Origin: a virus | Virus record (IMG/VR): IMGVR_UViG_3300027985_001356 | Span: 1 to 53,100 of that record | Reading direction: 5' to 3' (one strand) | DNA length: 53,100 bases | Shown: positions 13,752 through 21,162 of the stretch, piece after piece | Position numbering within the stretch: the stretch's first letter is position 1 | Layout: each line of letters opens with the position of its first letter | Position numbers and translations under genes: made by a program | Notes under the pieces: model-generated | What the model saw: only the letters and a program-made list of their open reading frames with translations | What the model was told of the DNA's origin: nothing | Database searches by the model: none

Positions 13752-13926
13752 GTTCTACCCATACTGCGGGCATGGGACGGCCATCGGACATACCAGATGA
13801 GAAATCCCCAGCATCCATCCCTGCATGCACAAAACGGTGATGCTTTGGAAGGTGGATGACGCAAGAACTCACAGGCTGAGCAATGCGCCATTTCCAGATG
13901 ACGTTTTTTTCTCTCTCAGTTGGCAT
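13630..13926 (-). CDS. DUF7352-like protein
   Basis: 98 residues. VIWKWRIAQPVSSCVIHLPK, then PAVWVELDP and IELVLVATGQ match the DUF7352 pattern of small phage proteins (WKxxL...MPxGA...LWxxVDP...TG). The last 20 residues (from EKSRSGDNRIRG) are strikingly Arg-rich and unlike the family, while another frame over the same bases reads acidic and natural, so a frameshift is suspected. Function unknown. Confidence 0.65.
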   Translation of the reverse strand: MPTEREKNVIWKWRIAQPVSSCVIHLPKHHRFVHAGMDAGDFSSGMSDGRPMPAVWVELDPQAEKTRKIELVLVATGQEKSRSGDNRIRGSHRRGRLR

Positions 13927-14182
13927 CCGTCTGATGTCCTAACTCGATAACCCCTGCGCTGTAGTCGATATCGACGATCTGGAGCGGAGGTAGAAAATCC
14001 TTAACAGGAATACGATTCCCCCCAACGACACAATGAGGGGGCATCTCAAGGACCATGCCCACCTTCAAGAGTCTTATGAGTGCAGGTTCCTCGATTAGGA
14101 GTTCGATTGTCCCTCGGCACGTCATCCTCATCGCGAGAACCGCCACCGCCTCACTGGCATCAAACACGGGTATTTTTGTCAT
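13916..14182 (-). CDS. Hypothetical protein
   Basis: 88 residues, GAGGGTG upstream. The fold appears beta-rich (GTIELLIEE, GMVLEMPPHCVVGG, PPLQIVDIDYSAGVIEL). It overlaps the DUF7352-like gene by 11 bases. No motif known. Confidence 0.7.
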   Translation of the reverse strand: MTKIPVFDASEAVAVLAMRMTCRGTIELLIEEPALIRLLKVGMVLEMPPHCVVGGNRIPVKDFLPPLQIVDIDYSAGVIELGHQTDAN

Positions 14183-14186
14183 CGCA

Positions 14187-14549
14187 TCACCCTCTTCTTT
14201 TTTTGTCGTGGTTTATTTGCCTTTGCAGCTGTCCGAGTCTGCGCTCATTTCGCTCGAATTCCCTTTCTTCTTCGGTCTTTGGCTTGCAGGTCTCCTGGTG
14301 ACACTGCAACCGGGGAATCTCTGGATCTTCTCCCTCATCCACCCTTGCGATAGGCGCATCCTTACCCCTGTACAAAACGTGTGTTCCCGCCTGGCTTGGT
14401 TTTGTGTCCATAGGCATCCAGTTCCCAAGCTTGGATCTAGCCCACAAAATCAGTGAGCCACAGCGCTTACAAAGCGTCCGACGGAGATCGCGGAGAGATT
14501 CAATCGGCACCCCCTGCACCTGCTCTAATCCTCCTTTTTTCGACGCCAT
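14187..14549 (-). CDS. Zinc-ribbon protein, paralogue B
   Basis: 120 residues; first gene of the leftward DNA-metabolism operon, with AGGGGG six bases before ATG. CKRCGSLILWARSKLGNWMP, MDTKP and LQCHQETC match the product of 10947-11225, with an added N-terminal basic segment and a long charged C-terminal helix. Paralogy by duplication within the phage or by independent gain cannot be separated. Confidence 0.8.
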   Translation of the reverse strand: MASKKGGLEQVQGVPIESLRDLRRTLCKRCGSLILWARSKLGNWMPMDTKPSQAGTHVLYRGKDAPIARVDEGEDPEIPRLQCHQETCKPKTEEEREFERNERRLGQLQRQINHDKKRRG

Positions 14550-14640
14550 CTTTGACCCCCTATTCCGTTTTCAAAAATACGCATTTTGATACCCCCACCC
14601 TCCTCGCAACATGCTGGAATAAATAGGGAATCACATTGAA

Positions 14641-14670
14641 AATGTCCGAGCTCACCACAATAATGTCCGA
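14641..14670. repeat. Two direct repeats AATGTCCGA, 21 bases apart
   Basis: AATGTCCGA at 14641-14649 and 14662-14670. The 21-base period equals two helical turns, so a protein could bind both on one face of the DNA. They lie upstream of the leftward operon and could be operators or iterons. Confidence 0.5.
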
Positions 14671-14709
14671 TGAATCGCATTTCCGACGCTTGAACATCTC
14701 TCATAATCC

Positions 14710-14725
14710 TTCAACTTTTGTTGAA
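14710..14725. other. Perfect hairpin TTCAAC-TTTT-GTTGAA
   Basis: A six-base-pair stem with a four-base loop. On the plus strand it is followed by ACCTGC and six T, weakly like a terminator; it could also be an operator. It lies between the direct repeats and the TTGACA box. Confidence 0.35.
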
Positions 14726-14892
14726 ACCTGCTTTTTTCTGCTTGATATCATAGGTGTATTCCAAAAACCTACCACCTGCCCTTGACACGGATCGCGAGCC
14801 TTTTTACCCATTAAAAGCATGGTCTTCGACCATTGTTGCAAAAGCACTTGTTACAAAAACAATTTGCCAATCAGGGACTTTCAAAGTGTCAC

Positions 14893-15003
14893 GTGGGGGG
14901 CCGGCTTCTTGGGCCACCACAGCCAGCCCGGCAACTGAGGGCGTGGTCTTTCCGAGCGCAGCGAAGGAAACGGGATGCCCGCAGGGCTTTCTTTTGCTTG
15001 TAA
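14893..15003 (+). ncRNA. Possible structured RNA core
   Basis: A GC-rich block with local complementarity: GGGC/GCCC arms around CACCACAGCCA, ACCAC pairing with GTGGT, TTTCC pairing with GGAAA around CGCAGCG, and finally GCCC-GCA-GGGC followed by TTTCTTTT, terminator-like on the plus strand. A TTGACA box lies at 14782-14787, but its -10 (TACCCA) is weak. Transcription as an RNA is inference. Confidence 0.25.
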
Positions 15004-15200
15004 ACACAAACCACAACTTCAAATCACGCTTGGCTGTTTTTGGCGACAAACTCGCCCATGCCATCAGCCCAAGGATACAGAGACTGCTCTCCTCCTTCTC
15101 GCTCCGCTCGATTTCGGACTCGCGTCTCATACTCCAAACGCTAGCACAAAGTTTGACTATTTCCCAGTGCTGCTGGAAAAACTGTGATAGGGTTTGACGT

Positions 15201-15530
15201 ATGAGTGGCAGGGATGAGTGGTCGCAGGAGATCGCAGCTGACGTCGACGCGAGGACAGTCGATGTCTCTAGCTGTTGTGACTGGCCAGCGGAGTCCAAGG
15301 CTTCCTGCATTGAGTATTTGATGCTCGTGCGAACGACCTATGAGAAAATATGCCTAACGCACGACGTTTTGGGAAGCCAGGGCATTTGCGAGAGCTGCGC
15401 GAGGGAGAAGCAGTTGTTGACTATCGCTTTCGCAAATCGCGATCTGAGGTACTGGGATATGGTTCTATGCGTACCCTGTGTTGGCGTCCTGTTTGACTCT
15501 AACAAGGGAGGGTCACATGACCCCACTTAA
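15201..15530 (+). CDS. Cys-rich hypothetical protein
   Basis: 109 residues. Contains CC near residue 26, then CLTHDVLGSQGICESCAREK and VLCVPC, a zinc-binding layout of the treble-clef sort seen in DksA-like or HNH-associated knuckles. It is the first rightward gene after the non-coding island; TGATAGGGT ends seven bases before the ATG and may be an extended -10 giving a leaderless mRNA. AGGG could alternatively be the ribosome-binding site. Confidence 0.65.
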   Translation: MSGRDEWSQEIAADVDARTVDVSSCCDWPAESKASCIEYLMLVRTTYEKICLTHDVLGSQGICESCAREKQLLTIAFANRDLRYWDMVLCVPCVGVLFDSNKGGSHDPT

Positions 15531-15559
15531 TGATATGCTCCCTGTGATCTCATGGGGGG

Positions 15560-15889
15560 ATGGCCACAATGAAGGTAAGCGCTCAGCGTCTATTCCAGAC
15601 ATTTGTGCATATGCTGCCCTACGAGCTCGATCAAAAACAGCTCGAGATTTTCAGCCTACTTTGCGAGGCGATCGAGCTAGAGATCGAGCAGGGTCACTTG
15701 CAAGAGCAACGTCGCAATCGCAAAGGAACTATTCATGATGCGACCATCCAAAAGGTGCTCGAGCTCGATCTGGACTCAGAGAGCATCCCTCAGCCTTTGT
15801 TTGAAGATGCAGACACCTCACCCATCTGCAGGCATTGTGGCAAGCCATGCGAAAGGCTGGGGGTGTGTGAGGATTGTGGGATTGGGTGA
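15560..15889 (+). CDS. Hypothetical protein with C-terminal zinc ribbon
   Basis: 109 residues from ATG 15560; ATG 15569 fits the GGGGGG ribosome-binding site better. The first 55 residues are helical and charged, and the C-terminus CRHCGKPCERLGVCEDCG is a clear four-Cys zinc ribbon. Likely nucleic-acid or protein binding; unknown role. Confidence 0.7.
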   Translation: MATMKVSAQRLFQTFVHMLPYELDQKQLEIFSLLCEAIELEIEQGHLQEQRRNRKGTIHDATIQKVLELDLDSESIPQPLFEDADTSPICRHCGKPCERLGVCEDCGIG

Positions 15890-15892
15890 AGT

Positions 15893-16135
15893 ATGACCGA
15901 CGAATTTGAGGACGAATTTGAGAAGGCAGATCCATGCAAAAGATGCAACTCTACGAGCAAAGTATACGTTGCCAGCATGTCGTATTACGGAATCTGGGCG
16001 AAGTCGCCAGCGTATCTTGCGCCAGAGCCTGCTTTGGCGTGGGTCGAGCGGAAACAGTTTGATTCTCGTCCGGTCCGCCATTGCGTACAAGAACTCATTG
16101 TGCATGACAAAGACTGTCCGGGTGATACGGGATGA
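15893..16135 (+). CDS. Small Cys-containing hypothetical protein
   Basis: 80 residues. An acidic N-terminus (DEFEDEFEKADPC) leads to CKRC, and the C-terminus has C and HDKDC, so a CxxC...C...C zinc site is possible. Three bases separate it from the preceding stop. Function unknown. Confidence 0.65.
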   Translation: MTDEFEDEFEKADPCKRCNSTSKVYVASMSYYGIWAKSPAYLAPEPALAWVERKQFDSRPVRHCVQELIVHDKDCPGDTG

Positions 16136-16358
16136 GCAAGCGCAGCGATTGTTAAAGGGGATACGTTGGTTCTGAAACAGGAGTTTCCAGGATTGCTGTG
16201 GACATTTTAGACGGATAGGCAGCAGGTCTCTTTCCCATCGGGGCTACATGCAAGAGCACTACCCACGGAGAATGCCCTTACCACCCAACCAGTCATGATT
16301 CTGGCAGCCTGCCACCTATCCGGAGGCACTATTGCCCATGCGGATCGCCGCTGCAAGC
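16136..16358. other. Gene-free gap with a long imperfect inverted repeat
   Basis: No open frame with a credible start lies in these 223 bases. The main feature is the inverted repeat 16213-16226/16308-16321 described separately. Confidence 0.5.
16213..16321 (+). ncRNA. Candidate structured RNA element
   Basis: GGATAGGCAGCAGG (16213-16226) pairs with CCTGCCACCTATCC (16308-16321) at 12 of 14 positions, leaving a symmetric two-base internal loop. Inside, CTCTT (16228-16232) pairs with AAGAG (16252-16256). A long closing stem around an 81-base interior suggests a folded RNA or a protein-binding cruciform. No promoter or terminator is obvious. Confidence 0.3.
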
Positions 16359-16553
16359 TTAGACTTCCTCATCCTCCACATCCCTCAACGTCATCGAGAG
16401 CCTGATTTCAACGATGCCATCCAACCAGTCCCCGTTCTCATCCTTTGGGGTGAAAACATCAACATCTGCCGATAGATAGGAGTCGTTGAAGGCAGCGGCC
16501 ATCATCTTTTGGAGGTTGTACATGAAGTAGGAGGCTTCGCGTTTTTGTCTCAT
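16359..16553 (-). CDS. Small acidic hypothetical protein
   Basis: 64 residues on the strand opposite its neighbours. The composition (SADVDVFTPKDENGDWLDGI, then RLSMTLRDVEDEEV) looks like a real folded protein, but there is no good ribosome-binding site before ATG 16553. It might be a regulator of the late operon or an accessory gene inserted between two rightward genes. Confidence 0.5.
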   Translation of the reverse strand: MRQKREASYFMYNLQKMMAAAFNDSYLSADVDVFTPKDENGDWLDGIVEIRLSMTLRDVEDEEV

Positions 16554-16639
16554 ACTTAGTGCGCGCTACTTTTTTAGGGCGGATCGCTACCTCGGAGAGG
16601 TGATATGCTACGTTCCCGCTACCTAAAGGAGGTCCCTCA

Positions 16640-16879
16640 ATGATTCCGCACTACTTGCTGGTCAAGGCTGTCGATGGGGATGGTTACAGGACGATGCATG
16701 CCGAATTTTGCCCGTTCAAGATTCCGGAGAATATCTGCTTGGGCATGTATCCGAGTCTAGAACGGGCCATTCAAGAGGCGGAGCTGTTCCATGACAAAAT
16801 CAGGGTTTGCCATGTGTGCGCGTCGCTGAGGTCCCATTATGAGGACATGGACTACGAGACCTATGTTGAAGATTCCTAG
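16640..16879 (+). CDS. Hypothetical protein upstream of terminase
   Basis: 79 residues with a perfect GGAGGT ribosome-binding site. TGATATGCT at about 16600-16608 could be an extended -10 promoter. The protein contains CPF, CLG and CHVC, with acidic C-terminal YEDMDYETYVEDS. Unknown; it immediately precedes the terminase promoter. Confidence 0.7.
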   Translation: MIPHYLLVKAVDGDGYRTMHAEFCPFKIPENICLGMYPSLERAIQEAELFHDKIRVCHVCASLRSHYEDMDYETYVEDS

Positions 16880-16893
16880 AAAAGGCCTATAAT
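16866..16893 (+). promoter_or_regulatory. Late-type promoter for terminase, -10 adjacent to ATG
   Basis: TTGAAG (16866-16871) and a consensus TATAAT (16888-16893) are 16 bases apart. The start codon of the terminase small subunit lies nine bases after the box begins its end (eight-base gap), so the mRNA would begin about two bases before ATG. No Shine-Dalgarno is present. Confidence 0.6.
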
Positions 16894-16901
16894 TATTTGA
16901 C

Positions 16902-17297
16902 ATGTCGAGTGCTGATGGCAGCAAGAATCTCCAGCCGGAGAGGCCGAGAAAGAGAAAGCCAACGCCTGCGTCGTGGAAGAAAGGCCAGAGTGGCAATCCG
17001 GAAGGACGCAGGAAGGAGATTGGTCATGTCCGCGAGCTAGCTAGGCTCTATACCGAAGATGCTATGAGCGCTTTGGCGGAGATTGTTAGGGACAGCAGCG
17101 AGAACGCCTCAGCTCGCGTACGGGCTTGCGAGGTCCTTTTAGATAGGGGCTGGGGGCGCCCGCCGGCTGCCCTTGAGCTCACGGGGTTCGATGGCGGACC
17201 CATCCTTTTTGAGGAGGCTCAGAATGAACTCGAAAGCATCCTTGATAGCATCTCTGTCCGATGCCGAGAGGAAAGCCTGGGTATCGAGCCTCACTAA
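16902..17297 (+). CDS. Terminase small subunit (DUF5681)
   Basis: 131 residues. ASWKKGQSGNPEGRRKE at about 24-40 is the DUF5681 signature, often the DNA-binding part of small terminases; a helical region (ARLYTEDAMSALAEIV, ARVRACEVLLDRGWGRP) follows. It recognises the packaging site and positions the large subunit. The start lacks a ribosome-binding site and is probably leaderless. Its 3' end overlaps the large subunit by 74 bases. Confidence 0.85.
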   Translation: MSSADGSKNLQPERPRKRKPTPASWKKGQSGNPEGRRKEIGHVRELARLYTEDAMSALAEIVRDSSENASARVRACEVLLDRGWGRPPAALELTGFDGGPILFEEAQNELESILDSISVRCREESLGIEPH

Positions 17298-18549
17298 AGA
17301 GCAGGCGGCTGCGCTTCGATGGGAATGGGCGTTTTTTGCTAGGCCCGAACAGCTGGCGCCCGAAGGGAATTGGGACACTTGGTTAATTCTTTCCGGCAGG
17401 GGTTGGGGTAAGAGTCGGACGGGCGCGGAGTGGGTCCGCTCGCTTGCTGAGTCTGGCAAGGCAAAGCGGATTGCCTTAGTTGGTGCAACGGCTGCGGACG
17501 TTCGCGATGTGATGATCGAGGGCGAGAGTGGCATTATGTCGATATGTCCTCCTTGGGATCGGCCTCTCTATGAGCCCAGCAAAAGGCGTATCACCTGGCC
17601 TAATGGTGCGATGGCGACAGCGTACAGCGCAGATGAGCCAGACAGACTCCGTGGGCCTCAGCATGATGCGGCCTGGTGCGACGAAATTGCAGCATGGCGC
17701 TACGGGGAGGCCTGGGACCAATTGCGCTTCGGTCTACGCTTAGGCGATAGACCTCAAACCGTGGTCACGACAACTCCAAGACCAACGCAGATGATACGCG
17801 ATCTAATCAAGCACAAGACCACCGTTGTTACGAAGGGTTCTACCTATGACAACAGGATGAATCTTGCCCCGACATTCTTCAGCCAGATCATATCTAAGTA
17901 CGAAGGGACACGGATAGGAAGGCAGGAGCTTCATGCGGAGCTTTTGGATGATGTCCAAGGGGCACTGTGGCAGCACGCTGATATCGATAAGTGTAGAGTC
18001 TCTACTGTCCCCTTGCTACGCAGGGCCGTTGTGGCAATAGACCCTGCCGTAACAAGTGGTGAGCATTCGGACGAGACAGGAATTATCGTTGCTGGCATCG
18101 ACGAGAAACGCCAGGGTTACGTCATTGCCGATCTGAGTGGGCAGTATTCCCCCGGGGAATGGGCCAAGGTGGCGGTGGATGCGTATTATAAATACGATGC
18201 AGATCGGGTTGTTGCCGAGGTGAATAATGGCGGCGATCTGGTTGAATTCACCCTTCGGACGGTTGCTCAAAACGTTAGCTACAAAGATGTTCGTGCAACG
18301 CGCGGGAAGTTTACCAGGGCTGAGCCGATCGCCGCGCTATACGAACAGCATAAAATTCATCATGTTGGGATGTTTGCCAAGCTTGAAGACCAGATGTGCA
18401 CCTACGTTCCAGGGGGCAAGTCCCCCGATCGGATGGATGCTCTCGTGTGGGCATTCTTCGACCTCATCGTCAAGGAGGAGTCGTTTTCCATTGGCACATT
18501 TGGTAGCTCGGTGTTTTCCACGGGGTTACGTAATGGCAGACACGTGTGA
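17224..18549 (+). CDS. terL: Terminase large subunit
   Basis: 441 residues from ATG 17224, with GAGGAG eight bases upstream. The ATPase has Walker A SGRGWGKSRTG at about 57-67, a DEIAAW Walker B region (WCDEIAAWR), and a TTTPRPT coupling segment. The C-terminal nuclease has VAIDPAVTS near 270, EVNNGGDL and SPDRMDALVWAF. It cuts concatemers and drives DNA into the prohead as the packaging motor. Confidence 0.95.
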   Translation: MNSKASLIASLSDAERKAWVSSLTKEQAAALRWEWAFFARPEQLAPEGNWDTWLILSGRGWGKSRTGAEWVRSLAESGKAKRIALVGATAADVRDVMIEGESGIMSICPPWDRPLYEPSKRRITWPNGAMATAYSADEPDRLRGPQHDAAWCDEIAAWRYGEAWDQLRFGLRLGDRPQTVVTTTPRPTQMIRDLIKHKTTVVTKGSTYDNRMNLAPTFFSQIISKYEGTRIGRQELHAELLDDVQGALWQHADIDKCRVSTVPLLRRAVVAIDPAVTSGEHSDETGIIVAGIDEKRQGYVIADLSGQYSPGEWAKVAVDAYYKYDADRVVAEVNNGGDLVEFTLRTVAQNVSYKDVRATRGKFTRAEPIAALYEQHKIHHVGMFAKLEDQMCTYVPGGKSPDRMDALVWAFFDLIVKEESFSIGTFGSSVFSTGLRNGRHV

Positions 18550-18637
18550 ATAATGGCCTGATAACAGTGCCATAGACTGAGCAAGTTGGTAACGTAGGGG
18601 GGATGCTCGGGGATACAAGGAAAACTGGGGGTGCTTC
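18550..18637. other. 88-base gap between terminase and portal
   Basis: No gene and no clear promoter or terminator. The G-rich end (ACTGGGGGTGC) supplies a weak ribosome-binding site for the portal GTG. Confidence 0.4.
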
Positions 18638-20230
18638 GTGAGTCTTGCCAAGGTACACAAACAAGAGCCCAGCAAGGTTCGCCCCTTGGATGTTTTAGGA
18701 TCTACAGGGCTAAAGCACCACGCGGGAATCATAGACGAGGAGTTTCTTACTCGACTGCGTGGCGAGAACGCGATCAAGACCTATCGCGAGATGGTCCACA
18801 ACAGCCCCACGATTGCGGCTGCTCTCAATGCAATCAAGATGCTTATCGGGCAAGTCAAATGGCGGGTTGAGCCTGCTGATGAATCGGATGCTGCTATTGC
18901 AGAGGCGGAGGACACGGAATCAGCGCTCGAGGATATGAGCCACACCTTTTCGTCCTTCGTGAGCGAAGCACTCTCGATGATCTGGGCAGGATATGCGCCG
19001 TTTGAGATTATCTATAAGCTTCGTCGAGGGCCAGACCAAGACGATGCGTCACTCCGCAGTAAGTTCAATGATGGAAAGTGGGGCTGGCGCAAGGTTGAGA
19101 TCAGAGGGCAAGAGACACTCTCTAACTGGGTCTTTGATGATGAGGGTGGTCTTAACGGGATGGTGCAATGGGATACGCATGCACCCCAGACAGGGTCTGT
19201 CTTTATCCCCATTGATAAAATGCTCCTGTTTCGCACGAGCACGTTTAAAAATAACCCAGAGGGCCAATCCATGCTTAGGCCCGCGGTTATCCCGTATTGG
19301 TTTACCAAGCGTATCCAGGAGTTCGAGGCAATCGGGATTGAGCGCAACTTGGCCGGGATGCCCATCATGGAGGTTCCTCCCGAAATTCTAGTCGCAGATG
19401 CATCCGCAGAGCATAGGGCTACGCGCACCTTCCTTGAACAGTTCGTCACTCAGGTGAAGATGGATGAACGATGGGGTGGTCTTGTTCCCAGCGAGCTCAA
19501 GCCCGACGGCTCGCCTAGCGGATACAAGTTCAAACTGATGCAGTCCTCTGGGCGCAAGCTCGTGGACACAGACATCATCATCAAACGTTACCGCTCTGAG
19601 ATGCTGATGCTGTTCATGGCGCAGTTTTTGGTCATGGGGACCGAAAAGGTTGGGTCCTTCTCGCTGTCGAGCAACATGACCGCGATGTTTGGCACGGCGC
19701 TTGGGGCGATTATGGATAATATCGCCGATACCGCGAATCGGTTCCTGATCCCTAGAAGGCAGAGGCTCAACAAGAGACCTCAAGAGCTAGATCCTGTACT
19801 TGTCCATGGAGACATTGAAGGGCCTGAGCTCGACAAGGTCGCGGCCTATATCAACCAACTCGCGTCGGCAGGGATGATTGGTCCAAATCCTGCGCTCGAG
19901 CGAAAGCTGATGGAGATTGGCAACCTGCCCCAGCCCGAGGAAGATGAAGAGGTGCCCCCGGCCCTGTCTGAGAACACGATCAATTCGACGGGTCGCCAAT
20001 CCCTCTCTGCAGATCAGGTAAAGGCCATGATGGAAATCCTAAGGGCCCTTAAAGGGGGCTTGCTCGATAGGCCATCTGCCATCATGGCGCTATCAGCTGC
20101 GCTAGGGATTAGCGAAGAGCAGGCGGAGGGGTTTATTCCGGCAGAACCCGAAGATCCTCCTCAGCCTGAAACAATATTGCCCTCGCCTGAGGAGATTGCA
20201 GAGTTGGCCGTCGAGGATGAGAATGAGTAA
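18638..20230 (+). CDS. Portal protein
   Basis: 530 residues from GTG. ENAIKTYREMVHNSPTIAAA, ALSMIWAGYAPFEIIYK, RTSTFKNNPEGQSMLRPA and FTKRIQEFEAIGIERNLAG match the portal family related to Mu gp29/DUF935. The dodecameric portal is the DNA entry ring and binds terminase. The C-terminal 100 residues are acidic and Pro-rich, likely flexible. Confidence 0.92.
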   Translation: MSLAKVHKQEPSKVRPLDVLGSTGLKHHAGIIDEEFLTRLRGENAIKTYREMVHNSPTIAAALNAIKMLIGQVKWRVEPADESDAAIAEAEDTESALEDMSHTFSSFVSEALSMIWAGYAPFEIIYKLRRGPDQDDASLRSKFNDGKWGWRKVEIRGQETLSNWVFDDEGGLNGMVQWDTHAPQTGSVFIPIDKMLLFRTSTFKNNPEGQSMLRPAVIPYWFTKRIQEFEAIGIERNLAGMPIMEVPPEILVADASAEHRATRTFLEQFVTQVKMDERWGGLVPSELKPDGSPSGYKFKLMQSSGRKLVDTDIIIKRYRSEMLMLFMAQFLVMGTEKVGSFSLSSNMTAMFGTALGAIMDNIADTANRFLIPRRQRLNKRPQELDPVLVHGDIEGPELDKVAAYINQLASAGMIGPNPALERKLMEIGNLPQPEEDEEVPPALSENTINSTGRQSLSADQVKAMMEILRALKGGLLDRPSAIMALSAALGISEEQAEGFIPAEPEDPPQPETILPSPEEIAELAVEDENE

Positions 20231-20627
20231 AGCGCTGCCTCAGATGGACTTTGATACCATGGCTATTGCCGCCGAATATTGGGGGCTAAGCGTCTCATGG
20301 TATCAAAGGTTTTTTTGGACGAGAAAGCGACTTCGCAAGGCTATCGGGTCTGCGATTCGGTGCCATGGATCGTTAGTAGGAACTGACGAGCATATTGCCA
20401 ATGTGCTTAAACGTGCATGTGTCGGGATTCATAGTGTCATCGTAACAACGCCGGAGGCGGGCAAGGTTAGTGTTCATCTAAACCACAAATGGTGGGCATT
20501 CTTTTGGGCGCGCAAGAATAAGCGATTGGCCGCTTCGGCTGATATATATCCAGCAGGTATCAGAGTCCAGGTGACGAGCTGGAACCACGAACGGCCCTCC
20601 GAAGGAGCTAGCAGTGTCAACCCTTGA
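20223..20627 (+). CDS. Hypothetical basic protein between portal and MuF genes
   Basis: 134 residues from ATG 20223, with GAGG seven bases upstream and an eight-base overlap with portal. Many Trp, Arg and Lys (YWGLSVSWYQRFFWTRKRL, NHKWWAFFWARKNKR). No motif. It starts a block of small genes inside the head module that is not needed for a minimal capsid cluster. Confidence 0.65.
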   Translation: MSKALPQMDFDTMAIAAEYWGLSVSWYQRFFWTRKRLRKAIGSAIRCHGSLVGTDEHIANVLKRACVGIHSVIVTTPEAGKVSVHLNHKWWAFFWARKNKRLAASADIYPAGIRVQVTSWNHERPSEGASSVNP

Positions 20628-20787
20628 TGATACCAAGAAGCAGTTGGAAGAGGCGCGCGCGATAGCTGCTGTCCTTGCCCATTGTTATGACAATGACAAT
20701 CGGCCTCCGTTCCATATGCTTGAACGGGCTAGGCGGTGGCAACATAAGTCAAGGAGCAGCGACGATGGACACGAAAGCCTCCTCTAA
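20614..20787 (+). CDS. Small hypothetical protein
   Basis: 57 residues from GTG 20614 with AAGGAG six bases upstream. Begins VSTLDDTKKQLEEARAIAAV, helical, with one Cys and a basic MLERARRWQHK segment. It overlaps both neighbours (14 and 23 bases), typical of the compact block. Unknown. Confidence 0.6.
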   Translation: MSTLDDTKKQLEEARAIAAVLAHCYDNDNRPPFHMLERARRWQHKSRSSDDGHESLL

Positions 20788-20929
20788 CGTCGCCAAGGTC
20801 TGCTATTTCTGCCGCACGCAGTTCGATGCACTGGACAAGCATTGGTCAAACGCGCCAGTGAGCCCAACAGAGCGGGGCAATGTTTGTGTTAACTGTCACT
20901 ATAAGGTGACAGGCGGGGAGCTGCGGTGA
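20765..20929 (+). CDS. Small zinc-finger protein
   Basis: 54 residues from ATG 20765 (AAGGAG eight bases before). CYFC and CVNC separated by about 26 residues form a zinc ribbon. The frame is longer upstream, but the ribosome-binding site and the preceding gene favour this start. Confidence 0.65.
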   Translation: MDTKASSNVAKVCYFCRTQFDALDKHWSNAPVSPTERGNVCVNCHYKVTGGELR

Positions 20930-21159
20930 AAATCTTCACAGGCAAAACCATTCTATATATTGGCGAAGATGACTCCTTCAGGGAGAAGCGTTGTCATATC
21001 TGCAAAGCGAGCAACCCCCTTCATGCCGTGGTTGGCGTCCGTAATACCCATGAGGATTCAGAACACTTTGGCAAATGGCACGTCTTCTGTGGTGATAAGA
21101 TTGTTTGGCTGAGCCAGGAGGAGATTGATCGGGACTTTGTTGAGGTGAATGGGGGATGA
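20926..21159 (+). CDS. Small Cys/His protein
   Basis: 77 residues from GTG (GTGA overlap; GGGGAG upstream). RCHICKASNPLHAVVG and HVFCGDK give CxxC...H...C, a possible zinc site. Unknown function. Confidence 0.65.
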   Translation: MKIFTGKTILYIGEDDSFREKRCHICKASNPLHAVVGVRNTHEDSEHFGKWHVFCGDKIVWLSQEEIDRDFVEVNGG

Positions 21160-21162
21160 ACA

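Larger units (their letters stand above)
14550..15200. other. 650-base non-coding island between divergent operons
   Basis: This is the longest stretch without a convincing gene. It holds, left to right: an inverted repeat TCAAAA-7-TTTTGA near 14568-14586; two AATGTCCGA direct repeats; a TTCAAC-TTTT-GTTGAA hairpin; TTGACA at 14782; an ATGGTC-TTC-GACCAT hairpin at 14819-14833; two TTGTTnCAAAA repeats (14833-14843, 14848-14858); and a GC-rich structured core at about 14893-15000. It may be the origin of replication, a regulatory switch, or encode a structured RNA. An open frame on the minus strand (14804-15310) was judged not to be a gene. Confidence 0.6.

Noticed and set aside
14782-14810. Strong promoter TTGACA in the island
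   Set aside because: The -35 is consensus but the -10 (TACCCA) is poor, so it was noted but not called as a promoter.
14804-15310. 168-codon minus-strand open frame across the non-coding island
   Set aside because: It starts inside the gene at 15201, has no ribosome-binding site, crosses repeats and hairpins, and its protein shows no domain. Long frames by chance are common in GC-rich structured DNA.
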